Part shown: positions 1 through 9,965 of the stretch, one piece after another
How positions within the stretch are numbered: the stretch's first letter is position 1
Layout of the letters: the number at the start of each line of letters is the position of its first letter
Assembly: GCA_934718065.1 (NCBI GenBank)
Contig: CAKUZR010000005.1
Coordinates: forward strand, 1 to 64,000
Length of the DNA stretch: 64,000 nucleotides
Source of the DNA: an uncultured Treponema sp.
GTDB taxonomy: Bacteria; Spirochaetota; Spirochaetia; Treponematales; Treponemataceae
Direction of reading: 5' to 3'
Program-made: the position numbers and the translations under genes
Notes under the pieces: generated by a model
What the model saw: only the letters and a program-made list of their open reading frames with translations
Databases searched by the model: none
What the model was told of the DNA's origin: nothing

Positions 1-340
1 CTCCCGCCATGATATATATAAACTGCTGTAATTTCTGACAGAAAACTGGGGAATTATTCTTTACAAGTTACGCAGTCAAGAATTCATCAATGCAGAAAAT
101 CCAATTGAATACTTACAGCATGAATATTCAAAAGAAGAAGAAGCTAGTCACCACATTAGAAAACTTACACCAGAAGAGGCATTTAACTTGCAAGGTTTTC
201 CTAAAGAATTTTGTCAAAAACCTCATGAGTTAAAAATGTCAGATGGAGCATTGTACAAACAAGCAGGAAATGCAGTAAGTGTGAATGTTATCTATGCAAT
301 TGCATATTACATATTTGTAAATCAAGGGTTAGGAGTGTAA
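1..340 (+). pseudogene. C-terminal part of a C5 cytosine DNA methyltransferase, frame broken
   Basis: The reading frame ending at 338-340 carries the last two C5-methyltransferase motifs: a motif IX-like stretch (RKLTPEEAFNLQGFP, about 158-202) and motif X (YKQAGNAVSVNV, about 257-292). These belong to the target-recognition and AdoMet-binding part of the family. The frame has an in-frame TAA at 29-31, so the part in this window is either the 3' end of a gene broken by a nonsense or frameshift change beside a short AT repeat (about 12-20), or the upstream part lies in another frame. It sits 4 bases before the McrB-like gene, matching LlaJI-type clusters where C5 methylases precede the restriction subunits. 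Only the tail is visible, so specificity cannot be read. Confidence 0.7.
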
Positions 341-344
341 AATT

Positions 345-1925
345 ATGGAAAAAATTGAATGGCATATAAAAAATCAAAATGCAAAATATAAATTTTCAGA
401 AAATCTATCAAAGGAAACAAGTATAAATATTTCAAAAGAGATTTTTGAATTTTTGGGATCAAAAAATACAGGAGACATTGTTAATATAATACTTAGAAAA
501 AAAGATTTCTTGCTCGCTTTTTCAAAAATTCTTTCAAATCTTCCATTGTATTATTATAGAAAGGATTCTCAGAGAGCGGATTTTAGCTCTGAATTCTTTG
601 AACTAAACTATAATGAAATTGCAGAACATTTTGGAGATAACGAAAAGATTAAATATCCAGTAAAGCTTAGAATTAATGATGAATCTACAACTCGTTATTA
701 TCTTTACAGAATAGACGGCACTAAAAATTTTATTCTCAGAGATTTCTTGATTGGCGAAAACTCTGTTTTGAATTTTATAAAAAATGATAGTGGAGAAATA
801 ATAGTAGAACCTATTATCAATGATATAGAACAAAAAAATACCTATCCATCATCATCTTCCTCCATCACTCCTGCCATCCATCAAGAACAAATCATCTTCT
901 ATGGAGTTCCTGGCAGCGGAAAATCATTTAAGATTGATAATGAAAAGACAAAAGATGCCGCTGAATTTCAAAAGCAGAAAGTTGTTTTTCATCCTGACTA
1001 CACAAATTCAGATTTTGTCGGACAGATTATTCCTAAAATGAGGGAGATTGAAGATTGCGGCGAAAAGAAATCTGTGATTGAATACAGCTTCAAGCCTGGC
1101 CCTTTTACTACAATCTTGCGTCGCGCATTACGGAATAAGGGGCAGAAATTTTATTTAATTATTGAAGAAATCAACCGAGGGAATGCGGCCGCGATTTTTG
1201 GAGAGCTTTTTCAGCTTCTTGACCGCGATGAAAAAGGCTGGAGCTGCTCACCTGTAAATAATGATGACATAAACTATTATGTCGCTTCAGAACATGAATT
1301 TTGGGAAGAAGAATATAAAGATAATCACGAGTATAATGCGAAGTGCGTAAACCATCCGGATGGAACGGAAGAATTCTGCCGCAACAGCGGATTGCGTCTG
1401 CCTCCAAACCTTTCGATTTATGCGACAATGAACACAAACGATCAGAACGTATTCACTTTGGACAATGCGTTCAACCGCCGTTTTAAAAGTTCATATATTT
1501 CAAACAAAGAAGATTCTTCAAATCAAGCCCATTGTGACCAATACAATCTTGAAATTGGTGAAACAAAAGTTTTATGGGGAGCATTTAGAAAGCAGATTAA
1601 CCAGAAAATTGTTGAAAGCGGATTTACAAATGCGGAGGACAAGCAGCTAGGCCTTTTCTTTATAAAAAAAGAAAAAGATGCAAATAAAATTGATGAAAAA
1701 GATTTTGCGGACAAGGTATTAAAATATCTTTGGCATGATGTTTTTAAGCGAGACCGCGATATTTTTAACGGAACTTCTGAAATCAGGAAATTTGAAGATT
1801 TGATTGACAATTTTAAGGGCGAGGATGCCTTAAGAAACTGCTTTGACAATAACTTTGTTGAATCCATAAACAAAGACAACGCCCCTCTTGTAAAGGCTGA
1901 TAAAGAAAACTCAGATGAACAATAA
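345..1925 (+). CDS. McrB-like AAA+ GTPase subunit of a LlaJI-type restriction system
   Basis: A 526-residue protein. The C-terminal half is an AAA_5/McrB motor: Walker A GVPGSGKS at residues 187-194, a Walker B stretch LIIEEINRGN near 271, the McrB-type sensor region with MNTNDQNVF near 360 and an arginine-finger-like NRRF just after. The first about 180 residues are family-variable and presumably recognise DNA. In the McrBC and LlaJI families this subunit hydrolyses GTP and translocates DNA, with the nuclease on the partner subunit. A good SD (aggag) precedes the start. It overlaps the nuclease gene by 11 bp, so the two are translationally coupled. A Ser-rich linker at about 169-183 separates the domains. 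The LlaJI R1 assignment comes from gene order and the partner; a generic McrB name is the alternative. Confidence 0.85.
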   Translation: MEKIEWHIKNQNAKYKFSENLSKETSINISKEIFEFLGSKNTGDIVNIILRKKDFLLAFSKILSNLPLYYYRKDSQRADFSSEFFELNYNEIAEHFGDNEKIKYPVKLRINDESTTRYYLYRIDGTKNFILRDFLIGENSVLNFIKNDSGEIIVEPIINDIEQKNTYPSSSSSITPAIHQEQIIFYGVPGSGKSFKIDNEKTKDAAEFQKQKVVFHPDYTNSDFVGQIIPKMREIEDCGEKKSVIEYSFKPGPFTTILRRALRNKGQKFYLIIEEINRGNAAAIFGELFQLLDRDEKGWSCSPVNNDDINYYVASEHEFWEEEYKDNHEYNAKCVNHPDGTEEFCRNSGLRLPPNLSIYATMNTNDQNVFTLDNAFNRRFKSSYISNKEDSSNQAHCDQYNLEIGETKVLWGAFRKQINQKIVESGFTNAEDKQLGLFFIKKEKDANKIDEKDFADKVLKYLWHDVFKRDRDIFNGTSEIRKFEDLIDNFKGEDALRNCFDNNFVESINKDNAPLVKADKENSDEQ

Positions 1926-3261
1926 TTCTTCCAATGTCAAAAATTCAATTCTTCTCAAAACCGCCAAGGCCGGATGTGATTTTGTCGGGATAAAAATCAC
2001 GCAGGATGAACGGGAAATTGTTTTTCCTATGGGCTATCATCTTGAAAAGACGGAGATTGACACTTCTAAAATTGAAAAGCAGGAGCGCGCTCAAATTCTG
2101 AATCTTATAAAGTCTGTCTCACGCTGTGCGAGCTTCAAAAAAGGGCAGATTATTTCTAAGCTCAACGGAAAAACTGCAGGCGATTTTCCGGTTCGCGCGA
2201 TGCTTTATATAATAGAAGATTTTTTAGACCGCAACTCCTATTACAATGAGAAAGAAAATTTATACACAAAAGATTCCAGCGGAAAAATCAGCTGGGCAAG
2301 AACTGTGAAAAAAATAAAGCCTGTCATTTCTGAATCAGGAATCGCTTTTCTGAATTTCATTGTCCGCAAAAACCGCGTCCAGGAAAACCGCCTTATCACA
2401 GAGCTTCATAAATATTGCGTTTACAAGTCTTTTGAAATCTTCGGCTTTTTATATTCGCCGGTTATGCCGGAAAAAGGGCTTCTGCAGGAAAGCGACGTTG
2501 TGAAAAACAGAAAGGATTATGCGAAATTTTTGCAGGAAAAAATAGATTCCACTCATCTTGAAAGCAGTCTGGAGCTTTTTTCAAATATGCTTGATATAGT
2601 CAATAATTTTGACTCCGAAGATGAAACAAAAGAGGCTTCTTACGGAACTGAAAGTTTTCAGGTTGTATGGGAAAGCCTTGTGGACTCGGTTTTTGGAACT
2701 GTCAGCCGGCAGCAAAAGAAAAAATATTTCTGCCCTTCAACAAAGTGGATTTTTGCGGACGGAACAAAACCGCGGATAAATGCGCCGCTCCGCCCGGACA
2801 CAATTATGATTTTAGATAAAACTTGCTTTATCATTGACTCAAAGTATTACAGTTATTCAATGCTGAAAAATTCTCATTCTGAAGAGGCCTGGGAAGGCGA
2901 TGATATGGAAAGCGTTTTATTCCACGGCTCGATTCCAGGAAGCGATTCAATCCAGAAGCAGATTACTTACGCGCAGCACATCGACAGTTCTGTGAAAAAC
3001 AGCAGCTGCCATCCTAAAGTTCCGGAAAACTTCCGCTTTGCCCCGGAAAATATCTGGAACGTTTTTATTCTGCCGGAAGATAACGCCGGCGAAAAAATAA
3101 AATATATCGGCAAAGCCACAAGCTCCTGGAACGACGGGTTGAAAAACTATCACACAGTTTATGCCGCAACGCTCGACACAAAATTTCTGCTGGAGAATTA
3201 TGGAAAAAACAAGGAGCAGCTGCGCGCCGAACTGGCGGAAGTTGTAAAGAAATCACGCTGA
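1915..3261 (+). CDS. LlaJI-family restriction endonuclease subunit (McrC-like partner)
   Basis: A 448-residue protein beginning inside the end of the McrB-like gene. The C-terminal part shows a PD-(D/E)XK nuclease core: an Asp in RPDTIMI (about residue 294) followed by IIDSKYY (about 306), i.e. the D...DxK signature. The N-terminal half (KAGCDFVGIKI, then a long helical region) fits the LlaJI endonuclease family rather than classical McrC. In LlaJI the McrB-like and nuclease subunits together cut DNA at an asymmetric site guarded by two C5 methylases. This gene is visibly GC-richer than the AT-rich Wadjet genes downstream, so the two systems may have different origins. There is no obvious SD; coupling to the preceding gene probably drives its translation. 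Confidence 0.75.
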   Translation: MNNNSSNVKNSILLKTAKAGCDFVGIKITQDEREIVFPMGYHLEKTEIDTSKIEKQERAQILNLIKSVSRCASFKKGQIISKLNGKTAGDFPVRAMLYIIEDFLDRNSYYNEKENLYTKDSSGKISWARTVKKIKPVISESGIAFLNFIVRKNRVQENRLITELHKYCVYKSFEIFGFLYSPVMPEKGLLQESDVVKNRKDYAKFLQEKIDSTHLESSLELFSNMLDIVNNFDSEDETKEASYGTESFQVVWESLVDSVFGTVSRQQKKKYFCPSTKWIFADGTKPRINAPLRPDTIMILDKTCFIIDSKYYSYSMLKNSHSEEAWEGDDMESVLFHGSIPGSDSIQKQITYAQHIDSSVKNSSCHPKVPENFRFAPENIWNVFILPEDNAGEKIKYIGKATSSWNDGLKNYHTVYAATLDTKFLLENYGKNKEQLRAELAEVVKKSR

Positions 3262-3347
3262 AATGTAAAATTACATCGAGTCTTAAGCCTTTTGTTCATT
3301 TTTATTTTTACAGAATCAAATAATTTTTCCCAAAACCGCTGAATATG

Positions 3348-3356
3348 TGTTATAAT
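3348..3356 (+). promoter_or_regulatory. Extended -10 promoter of the jet operon
   Basis: TG at 3348-3349 followed by a perfect TATAAT at 3351-3356, with no good -35 at the expected spacing. This is the extended -10 pattern. The predicted transcript would start near 3363, shortly before both candidate jetA starts. Confidence 0.55.
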
Positions 3357-3375
3357 TTTGTACATCTAGCACATA

Positions 3376-4746
3376 TTGCTAAACGTAAATTCTGATATGA
3401 ATGTTTTTGATTCAATCCCAGATGAGTTTTTCAACTGCCTCGCAAGTTCTTCAAATCACAGGGCTTATGCCGGCTGTCTTGGTTCAATTTATGAGCAGTA
3501 TAACAGCGCAGTTTCATTTCGGCTGCCTAGAGCTGATATCCGCGATTCTTTGACGATTTATCTTTTGCAGAATCATATTGAATTAAAAGAAGATGGAACG
3601 GAAGATTTGTCTGCTGGAAATGACCAGGCAAATTTTATAATCAGAAAATTTATCAACGCTGGATATATTGAAGAAGAAACAGACGACACGACTTTTGAAA
3701 AATACATTGTAATGACAGATAACGGTATTGCTCTTGCTGAATTTTTAGAAAAGCTTTCCAAGCCGCGGCGTCCTGAATATTCTAACTACATTTTGAACAT
3801 TTACAATCGTCTAAAATATCAAACAAACGAGCAGAAAAATGAGCCGTACAGCCTGATTTTACGGCCGGCATTTGAAGATGCAAAAGCGCTCTCTTCTTCA
3901 CTTAAAAAACTTTCAACATCAATTAAAAAGATTATTGAAACAATGCTACACGAAGGAAGCCTTGCAAGCCTTACGGAAAATATTATCAGTTACTGTGATG
4001 GAGATTTTATCCGGGAGTACTCGCGTCTTGTAAAACAGCAGAATATTCATCTTTACAGGAATTTTATTACGCAGGAGCTAGAGCATTTAAGGTCAGAGTC
4101 TTTTGATTTAATTGTCAAAAATCTTATGAATGAAGAAAAAGTTGAAGCCGATGAAGCAGAAGCGAGAATTTCTGAAATGATAGACTCAACAAAAAATTTT
4201 TTGCATGACGATTACAACAAAATAATGGAAGACATAAAACAAAAAATCAACACTTATATAAGGATTGCAATTGCCAGGGAAAGAATGCTGCGCAATAAAG
4301 GATTTGATTTAAAAGGTTGTGTTGAGCAGGCTGTTCGTCTTTTGGTTCAAAATGCTGACATAAGCGATGAGGATTTTAAAAATTTATTCCGCATCCAGAA
4401 AAATGAATTTATAGACACAAGCTCTTTGTATATGCCAAGAAAAACCAGTTCTTTAAATCAAAATACAGAAAACGAATATTATGAATTGAGTGATGAGGCA
4501 AAAGAAAAGCAGGCGGCTTTGTTGCAAAAAGAAGCTGATAATCCGTTCTCTAAAGACAAAATGAAAAATTATTTTGAGAAATTCCCTGAAACTTCACAAG
4601 ATTCTCTGGAGAGCAAAAATAATATGCTTTCTGCACTTGCTGCTCTTGCTTATGCAAAAGAAAACGGCTGGAATATTATTTCTTATGATGAATATATTCA
4701 GAATAATGATTTTAAAATGCGCAAATGGGAGGCAGCAAAGAAATGA
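3376..4746 (+). CDS. jetA: Wadjet defence protein JetA
   Basis: First gene of a four-gene Wadjet (JetABCD) operon, an SMC-like complex that recognises and cleaves circular plasmid DNA. JetA is the kleisin-like subunit (MukF-like, DUF5716 family) that bridges the JetC heads. About 456 residues, largely helical, with a winged-helix-like N-terminus and acidic helical middle (residues 190-330). The start is uncertain: the longest frame uses TTG at 3376, while ATG at 3397 gives 449 residues; neither has an SD and both lie just after the predicted transcript start. It ends with an ATGA overlap into jetB. The assignment rests on the unmistakable order A-B-C-D as much as on sequence. Confidence 0.88.
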   Translation: MLNVNSDMNVFDSIPDEFFNCLASSSNHRAYAGCLGSIYEQYNSAVSFRLPRADIRDSLTIYLLQNHIELKEDGTEDLSAGNDQANFIIRKFINAGYIEEETDDTTFEKYIVMTDNGIALAEFLEKLSKPRRPEYSNYILNIYNRLKYQTNEQKNEPYSLILRPAFEDAKALSSSLKKLSTSIKKIIETMLHEGSLASLTENIISYCDGDFIREYSRLVKQQNIHLYRNFITQELEHLRSESFDLIVKNLMNEEKVEADEAEARISEMIDSTKNFLHDDYNKIMEDIKQKINTYIRIAIARERMLRNKGFDLKGCVEQAVRLLVQNADISDEDFKNLFRIQKNEFIDTSSLYMPRKTSSLNQNTENEYYELSDEAKEKQAALLQKEADNPFSKDKMKNYFEKFPETSQDSLESKNNMLSALAALAYAKENGWNIISYDEYIQNNDFKMRKWEAAKK

Positions 4747-5444
4747 CAGCGGATGAATATTGGTCCACAACATTTACTTCTCAGGAAAAACTCTTGTTTC
4801 AGCGTGTATGCCGTACGCTCCTAAAAAAAACATTTATTGTCCGTGACAAAGACGAAGACAACCGCAGAATGTATTTCTTTGCATCTAAATATTCTGATTT
4901 TTTTACAAAGTATTTTTCTTATATGGGTTTTGATATTGCAGTTTCTAAAGATGCGGGTGTTGTTATGCTCCAAAACTATACTGGAGCAGGCGAAAGTGCA
5001 AAACTTACCGTAAACAAATATCTTTTTAAGAAGACTGAAACTATCGTTTTATGCTGTTTATGGTCCTTGTATTCTGAAAAAATACGAAGCGGCTCATTGG
5101 CAAAGCAAATTACAGTTTCAATTGCAGATGTCAATATAGAACTTGATAAATACGACTTTAGAGACACTATTGATAAAGGACGCTGGAGTGAAATATTGGG
5201 GCTTTTTTCAAAATTCAATCTGATTGCTGCAAAAGGTGAAATTGGCTCAAATGATTTCTGCATAGTCCTGTTTCCGTCCCTGCAGTTCGCATTGGATGAA
5301 AAAGAATTTGCTGAATTTGTAAAAAATACAGAGGCAAAATTTAAAAATTCTCAAACAAATTTTGAAAACGATGAGCCAGAAGAGTCTGAATCAGAAATAG
5401 ATTCTTTTGATATTGAATTTAATGAACCATCAGGAGACGAATAA
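4743..5444 (+). CDS. jetB: Wadjet defence protein JetB (MukE-like, DUF4194)
   Basis: A 233-residue protein of the DUF4194/MukE-like type, the KITE-like winged-helix subunit that binds the JetA kleisin in the Wadjet complex. The core includes a CCLWSLYSEK helix and SIADVNIELDKY. An in-frame ATG exists at 4725, but ATG 4743 is preferred because ggagg lies about 8 bases upstream and the start forms a 4-bp ATGA overlap with the jetA stop. The C-terminal 45 residues are very acidic and probably disordered. The TAA stop shares its last base with the jetC start codon, so the genes are tightly coupled. Confidence 0.9.
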   Translation: MTADEYWSTTFTSQEKLLFQRVCRTLLKKTFIVRDKDEDNRRMYFFASKYSDFFTKYFSYMGFDIAVSKDAGVVMLQNYTGAGESAKLTVNKYLFKKTETIVLCCLWSLYSEKIRSGSLAKQITVSIADVNIELDKYDFRDTIDKGRWSEILGLFSKFNLIAAKGEIGSNDFCIVLFPSLQFALDEKEFAEFVKNTEAKFKNSQTNFENDEPEESESEIDSFDIEFNEPSGDE

Positions 5445-8400
5445 TGGCAGAAATTCTAAACCGAAAGACAGCTAAGCGTCTTCTTTTAATAAACTGGTCG
5501 TGCTTTCAAAATGAAATAATAGAGCTTGGCTCTTCAACGCTTTTTACAGGTGTAAATGGCACTGGAAAAACTACAATTCTTGATGCAATGCTTTATCTTC
5601 TTACTGCGAACAGGCAATTCAACAAAGCGGCTGATGACAAAGACAGGAATGTTACGGCTTACATTCACGGAGATAGAAAGACAAACGGTTCAGACAGATA
5701 TCTTCGTCCGGGAAATGTTACAAGTTATATCGCAATAGAATTTTTCGATCCGGCCGCAAAAAAATACTTTGTAACGGCAGTCTGTATGGAGTCAAAAAAT
5801 CCGCAGGATGCAGCTGAAAGCAAATGGATTATTTTTGACAACTGCAAGCTCGAGGATATAAATTTTTATGACAGGGATGCTTTAAAAGAAAAACGCTTTA
5901 TTACAACTGCAAAAAACAATTTAACAGTAAAAGGCGCTCCGGTAAAATCTGGCGAATTTTTGGGACGCGACAAAGCTGTTGACCAGGTGAAGCGGGTTCT
6001 TGGAATTCGCGGAGATGCAAAAAAGTTCAGGGAAAAACTTTTGAAAATGACAGCATTCGACCCGGAGCGTAATGTTGATAAATTTCTTCAGGATTCTGTT
6101 CTAGCGGATATTCCTGTTCATTCACTTGAACTTTTGCGTGAACAAAAAAAGCTTTACGAAGAAGCAAGAGAAATGTTTGAAATCAACAAGGTAAGAAAAA
6201 CAGTTCTTGAGCATATTGAGGAAACAACTAAAGAATACGAAAGACAGCTCAAAACAAAAAATCTCCGTTCTATGATGTTTGAGTATCAGTTCATCAACAA
6301 GAATAAAATTGAAATTGACAATAAAAAAATTGAACTAGAAAACCTTAGAATTGAAAAATCAAATCTTGCAGAAAAACGCGAAGAGTCTAAGGCAAGCCTT
6401 GAAAAGGCTAGAAAGCTGCTTTCTGACGCCGAAAGTAAAAACGCAAATGCAAAATCAAGCTTAAAAAGCCTTGAAGATGAAAAAGACGGCTGTTCCAAAA
6501 AAATAATTGAATATGAAAACTCATTGGCACACTTAAAGCAGCTTCAAATTGCCTTAAAGTCGCTTGTTTTCATGCTCAAAGATTTTATCAGCGTTAACGA
6601 GAATGAAAAAACTGTTCTTGAAAATCTTGCGGAAAGTGATTTTAATGCATCGGAAAAACGGCAGGCTTTTTTGTCGTATGGTGAAAAGACTAAAAATCAG
6701 AATGAACTTTTGATAAAAGATATTGGCCGAAAAGAAGACAGGCAGAAAGAGTTGAAAGACGAGCTTTCAAAAACTGAAAGACGGATAAAAGAGCTTGAAT
6801 CAAATATTGTATCATTTCCAGAGGAAGCAGAAGAGTCAAAGCGTGTTATTAAGGCTGAATTCGAAAAGCGTGGCATTCAAAGCCAGGTGAGATTTTTTGC
6901 GGAACTTGTGGAATCTTTCACTGATGAAAAATGGCGTCCTGCAATAGAAACATTCCTTGGCAGAAAGCGTTTTTTTATTATAGTTGATGATGAGTATTGC
7001 TCAGCGGCTTTAAATGTTCTGCGTGAAAAACGGCTGTTTACAACAAATGTAGTTCTTTCTGATAAAATTCCCGAAAGCGAAATATCAGAAGATTCTGCGG
7101 CATCTGTTTTAAATATAAAAAACAAAGCCGCACGGAAATATGCGAATTATCTTTTGAATGGAATTCATCTTTGCAAAACTGAAGAGGAGCTTCATGAACA
7201 TCCTAAAGGTGCAATAATGATGGATGGCACACTTGCAAAAAGTTATTCTGCAAGCCTTATGGAAATCCGTAAAACAAAATTCTGCATGGGCAATGGCGTT
7301 ATAGAAATTCAGCTAAGACAGTTTCGTAAGGATAAAGATGAATTGCTTTCTAATATTGATGTTATAAGAAAGGAGCTGTCTAAAACAGAACAATTAAAAC
7401 GCCTGATAGAAAACATAAACTGGAATGCTTCTGATTATGATTTTGATTCTGCGGAACATTTAAAAATTCAGGCTAAACGGAAAAATGAACTTGTTTCGCA
7501 AATTGAAGAGTTAAAAAACAGTCCGGATATGCTTGCAGCTATGAAAGAAATCGAATTTGCTCAAAAGAATTACGATTCGGCAAAAATAAAAGATGAAAAT
7601 GCAATTAAGGATTGTACGACAAATGCAAATAAAATAGACTCAATTCAAAAAGAAATCGAACACCTTGAATCAGATTCTGCGTCACGCAAAGCTGCATATT
7701 CTGAACTTATTAAAGAAAACCCGGAACTTGAAGACGAGATGCTTTCAGAATATGAAAGACAAACTTTACTTAGAAAGAATCCAATAGTAATTGGTGAAAA
7801 ACACATGAAGCAATTAAATGCAGATGTTGAAAATGCCAAAAAGAATCTTGAGAATATTCAACTTGAATACAATAAGCTTTCAGATTTGCCGCTTGATAAT
7901 CGCGGTGTTGAATTCATTCATTTTTACAGGGAGCAGTACAGAAATATTGCAAATGTAAAAATCGATGAAGCAAAAGATAAGCTGGAAGAACAGTCTGTAA
8001 AACTGCGAGATGTTTTTCTGCATGATTTTGTTTCTGAATTAAAAGAGAATATTGACAAAGCAAAAGAAGAAATTGACAAGATTAATTCTGAACTAAAACG
8101 TATTCCATTCGGCAGGGATATTTATCAATTTAAAATGATTCCAAAAGTCGACAGACAGATATTTTTTACGATTCTGAACAATCTTTCCGCTTTGCAAGGA
8201 AATCCAGATTTATTCAGCTCAAATTCTGATAATGATGAAAAATTGAATTCAGATGTTCAGGATTTCTTGGAGAAAATTCTTTCAAGCGAAGACGAAAATG
8301 ACTACTCGGATTACAGGAATTATTTTAATTATGATATGCTCATAAAGAGCAGTTCAGGAAACGAGGTCACAGAAACTGATTTATCAAAAAAACAGGGTTC

Positions 8401-8695
8401 TGCCAGCGGCGGTGAAAAACAGACTCCGTATTTTATTGTGCTTGCAGCAAGCCTTATGCAGTTCTATCCAAAAAGTGTGCCTTGCGCAAGAGTCGCATTT
8501 ATTGACGAAGCCTTTTCAGCTCTTTCAAAAGAACGCATTGAGCAGATGGTAAAATTTTTGGAAGATAATGATTTTCAGGTGTTTTACGCGGCTCCTCCTG
8601 AAAAAATAGATTCTATAGGCCGTTACATTGACAATACGGTGGCTCTTTACACGGACGGCCGTTATACAAAACCAATAGAAGGTTTCAAGCAATAA
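5444..8695 (+). CDS. jetC: Wadjet SMC-like ATPase JetC
   Basis: A 1083-residue SMC/MukB-type ATPase that extrudes DNA loops in the Wadjet complex. The N-terminal head has Walker A GVNGTGKTT at about 36-44. A long coiled coil (about 240-480) leads to a central hinge-like globular region (about 485-620), then a second coiled coil to about 890. The C-terminal head has the ABC signature SGGEKQ near 987 and Walker B VAFIDEAFSAL near 1020. All catalytic motifs look intact. It starts on the last base of the jetB stop codon and is followed by jetD after one base. The coding sequence is AT-rich, like the other jet genes. Confidence 0.95.
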   Translation: MAEILNRKTAKRLLLINWSCFQNEIIELGSSTLFTGVNGTGKTTILDAMLYLLTANRQFNKAADDKDRNVTAYIHGDRKTNGSDRYLRPGNVTSYIAIEFFDPAAKKYFVTAVCMESKNPQDAAESKWIIFDNCKLEDINFYDRDALKEKRFITTAKNNLTVKGAPVKSGEFLGRDKAVDQVKRVLGIRGDAKKFREKLLKMTAFDPERNVDKFLQDSVLADIPVHSLELLREQKKLYEEAREMFEINKVRKTVLEHIEETTKEYERQLKTKNLRSMMFEYQFINKNKIEIDNKKIELENLRIEKSNLAEKREESKASLEKARKLLSDAESKNANAKSSLKSLEDEKDGCSKKIIEYENSLAHLKQLQIALKSLVFMLKDFISVNENEKTVLENLAESDFNASEKRQAFLSYGEKTKNQNELLIKDIGRKEDRQKELKDELSKTERRIKELESNIVSFPEEAEESKRVIKAEFEKRGIQSQVRFFAELVESFTDEKWRPAIETFLGRKRFFIIVDDEYCSAALNVLREKRLFTTNVVLSDKIPESEISEDSAASVLNIKNKAARKYANYLLNGIHLCKTEEELHEHPKGAIMMDGTLAKSYSASLMEIRKTKFCMGNGVIEIQLRQFRKDKDELLSNIDVIRKELSKTEQLKRLIENINWNASDYDFDSAEHLKIQAKRKNELVSQIEELKNSPDMLAAMKEIEFAQKNYDSAKIKDENAIKDCTTNANKIDSIQKEIEHLESDSASRKAAYSELIKENPELEDEMLSEYERQTLLRKNPIVIGEKHMKQLNADVENAKKNLENIQLEYNKLSDLPLDNRGVEFIHFYREQYRNIANVKIDEAKDKLEEQSVKLRDVFLHDFVSELKENIDKAKEEIDKINSELKRIPFGRDIYQFKMIPKVDRQIFFTILNNLSALQGNPDLFSSNSDNDEKLNSDVQDFLEKILSSEDENDYSDYRNYFNYDMLIKSSSGNEVTETDLSKKQGSASGGEKQTPYFIVLAASLMQFYPKSVPCARVAFIDEAFSALSKERIEQMVKFLEDNDFQVFYAAPPEKIDSIGRYIDNTVALYTDGRYTKPIEGFKQ

Positions 8696-8696
8696 A

Positions 8697-9926
8697 ATGA
8701 CATATTCAAAAGTTCAGAAAAAAATATTAGAACTGATTCTCAAAAAATATGAATCAAGTAAAACTTACGAAGGTCAGAATGAAGTTTTGCAGTCATTTTC
8801 TCTGTTGCCTGAAAAAGTTTTCCCAGATTATAATAATGATTTTACCGATATCGACAGAGTCGAAGATTTTGAAAAACAATGCAGTCTGCTTGAATCAGAA
8901 GAAATTGTCCAGCTTACCAGAAAATACGATAGAATCTCAAAAATCACAGCAGTTTCAACAGATGAAAACTGGAATAAAATTCGCGCCATTCTTGGAGTGA
9001 AAGATAAAAAAACAAGGCTAAATGAAGAAATTGCCTTCTATTCAGAGTTTTTTGAAGATTCAGTCTCGCATAAAATTGTGAAAGATTTTTGCAAATCACA
9101 GATAGAAAGACTTGAATCTGGAAAGGAAGCTGAATTCCGCCATGAAGACGCAGAAAATATTATTGCGCTGCTGAATTTTATTCTTAAAAACAAAAATGAA
9201 ATTCTTGAGCGTGAACTTTCAATTTCGGTTTTATCCAATTCAAAAACATGGGAAGAAAAATACAAAAGCAGAGTCTTGAAAATCCTGCGCAAAAGCGGCT
9301 GTTTTGTCTCTATTACTGAGAACTTTGCTGATGAAAAAGAAAAAAATAAAATTATCCTTGAAGAGTGCGGTGTTTTTTCAAATCCTTCTTATGTGTATTT
9401 TAAAGGAAACGGAGCGATAATTTTTGAAAACGGAAAGAGCATCAAAATCTATTCCGATATTCCGATTGCGCTTTCCTCTGCTTCTATATGCAAGATAAAA
9501 AGTTTTGAAATTTCTGACTCCACGATTATGACTGTCGAAAATTTAACCGCTTTTAATAGAATAAAAAATTCAGACACATTTTTTATTTTTCTGTCAGGCT
9601 ATCACAACAGCGCAAAGCAGGCGTTCCTAAAGAAAATCTTTTGCCAAAATTCAGGCAAGGCTTATTATCATTTCGGAGACATTGACCCAGACGGATTTTT
9701 TATCTTGGAAAACTTGCGGGCAAAAACAAATATAGATTTCAGACCCTATAAAATGGGGATTTCAGAGCTCAAAAAATATTCTGGCTTTGCAAAACCTCTT
9801 GAAAAAAATGATTTAACAAAAGCTGCGACATTGATTGAAAAAGGACTTTATAAAGAAGTCCTGGACTATATGATAAGCCATAATCAAAAACTTGAGCAGG
9901 AAATAATCTGCCAGAAAGAGGAATAA
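8697..9926 (+). CDS. jetD: Wadjet nuclease JetD (Toprim, topoisomerase VI-like)
   Basis: A 409-residue protein of the DUF3322-DUF2220 type. The C-terminal half is a Toprim fold: the conserved Glu is in VENLTAFN (about residue 280) and the metal-binding acidic pair is in GDIDPDG (about 328). JetD is the subunit that cuts the plasmid once the JetABC motor has extruded it. The N-terminal half is the DNA-binding arm region. It begins one base after the jetC stop. With this gene the operon is complete and no frame is disturbed, so the system is probably functional. Confidence 0.92.
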   Translation: MTYSKVQKKILELILKKYESSKTYEGQNEVLQSFSLLPEKVFPDYNNDFTDIDRVEDFEKQCSLLESEEIVQLTRKYDRISKITAVSTDENWNKIRAILGVKDKKTRLNEEIAFYSEFFEDSVSHKIVKDFCKSQIERLESGKEAEFRHEDAENIIALLNFILKNKNEILERELSISVLSNSKTWEEKYKSRVLKILRKSGCFVSITENFADEKEKNKIILEECGVFSNPSYVYFKGNGAIIFENGKSIKIYSDIPIALSSASICKIKSFEISDSTIMTVENLTAFNRIKNSDTFFIFLSGYHNSAKQAFLKKIFCQNSGKAYYHFGDIDPDGFFILENLRAKTNIDFRPYKMGISELKKYSGFAKPLEKNDLTKAATLIEKGLYKEVLDYMISHNQKLEQEIICQKEE

Positions 9927-9965
9927 GCCATCGCTTCAAAAATTATTTTCTTTCACCGCCATATT

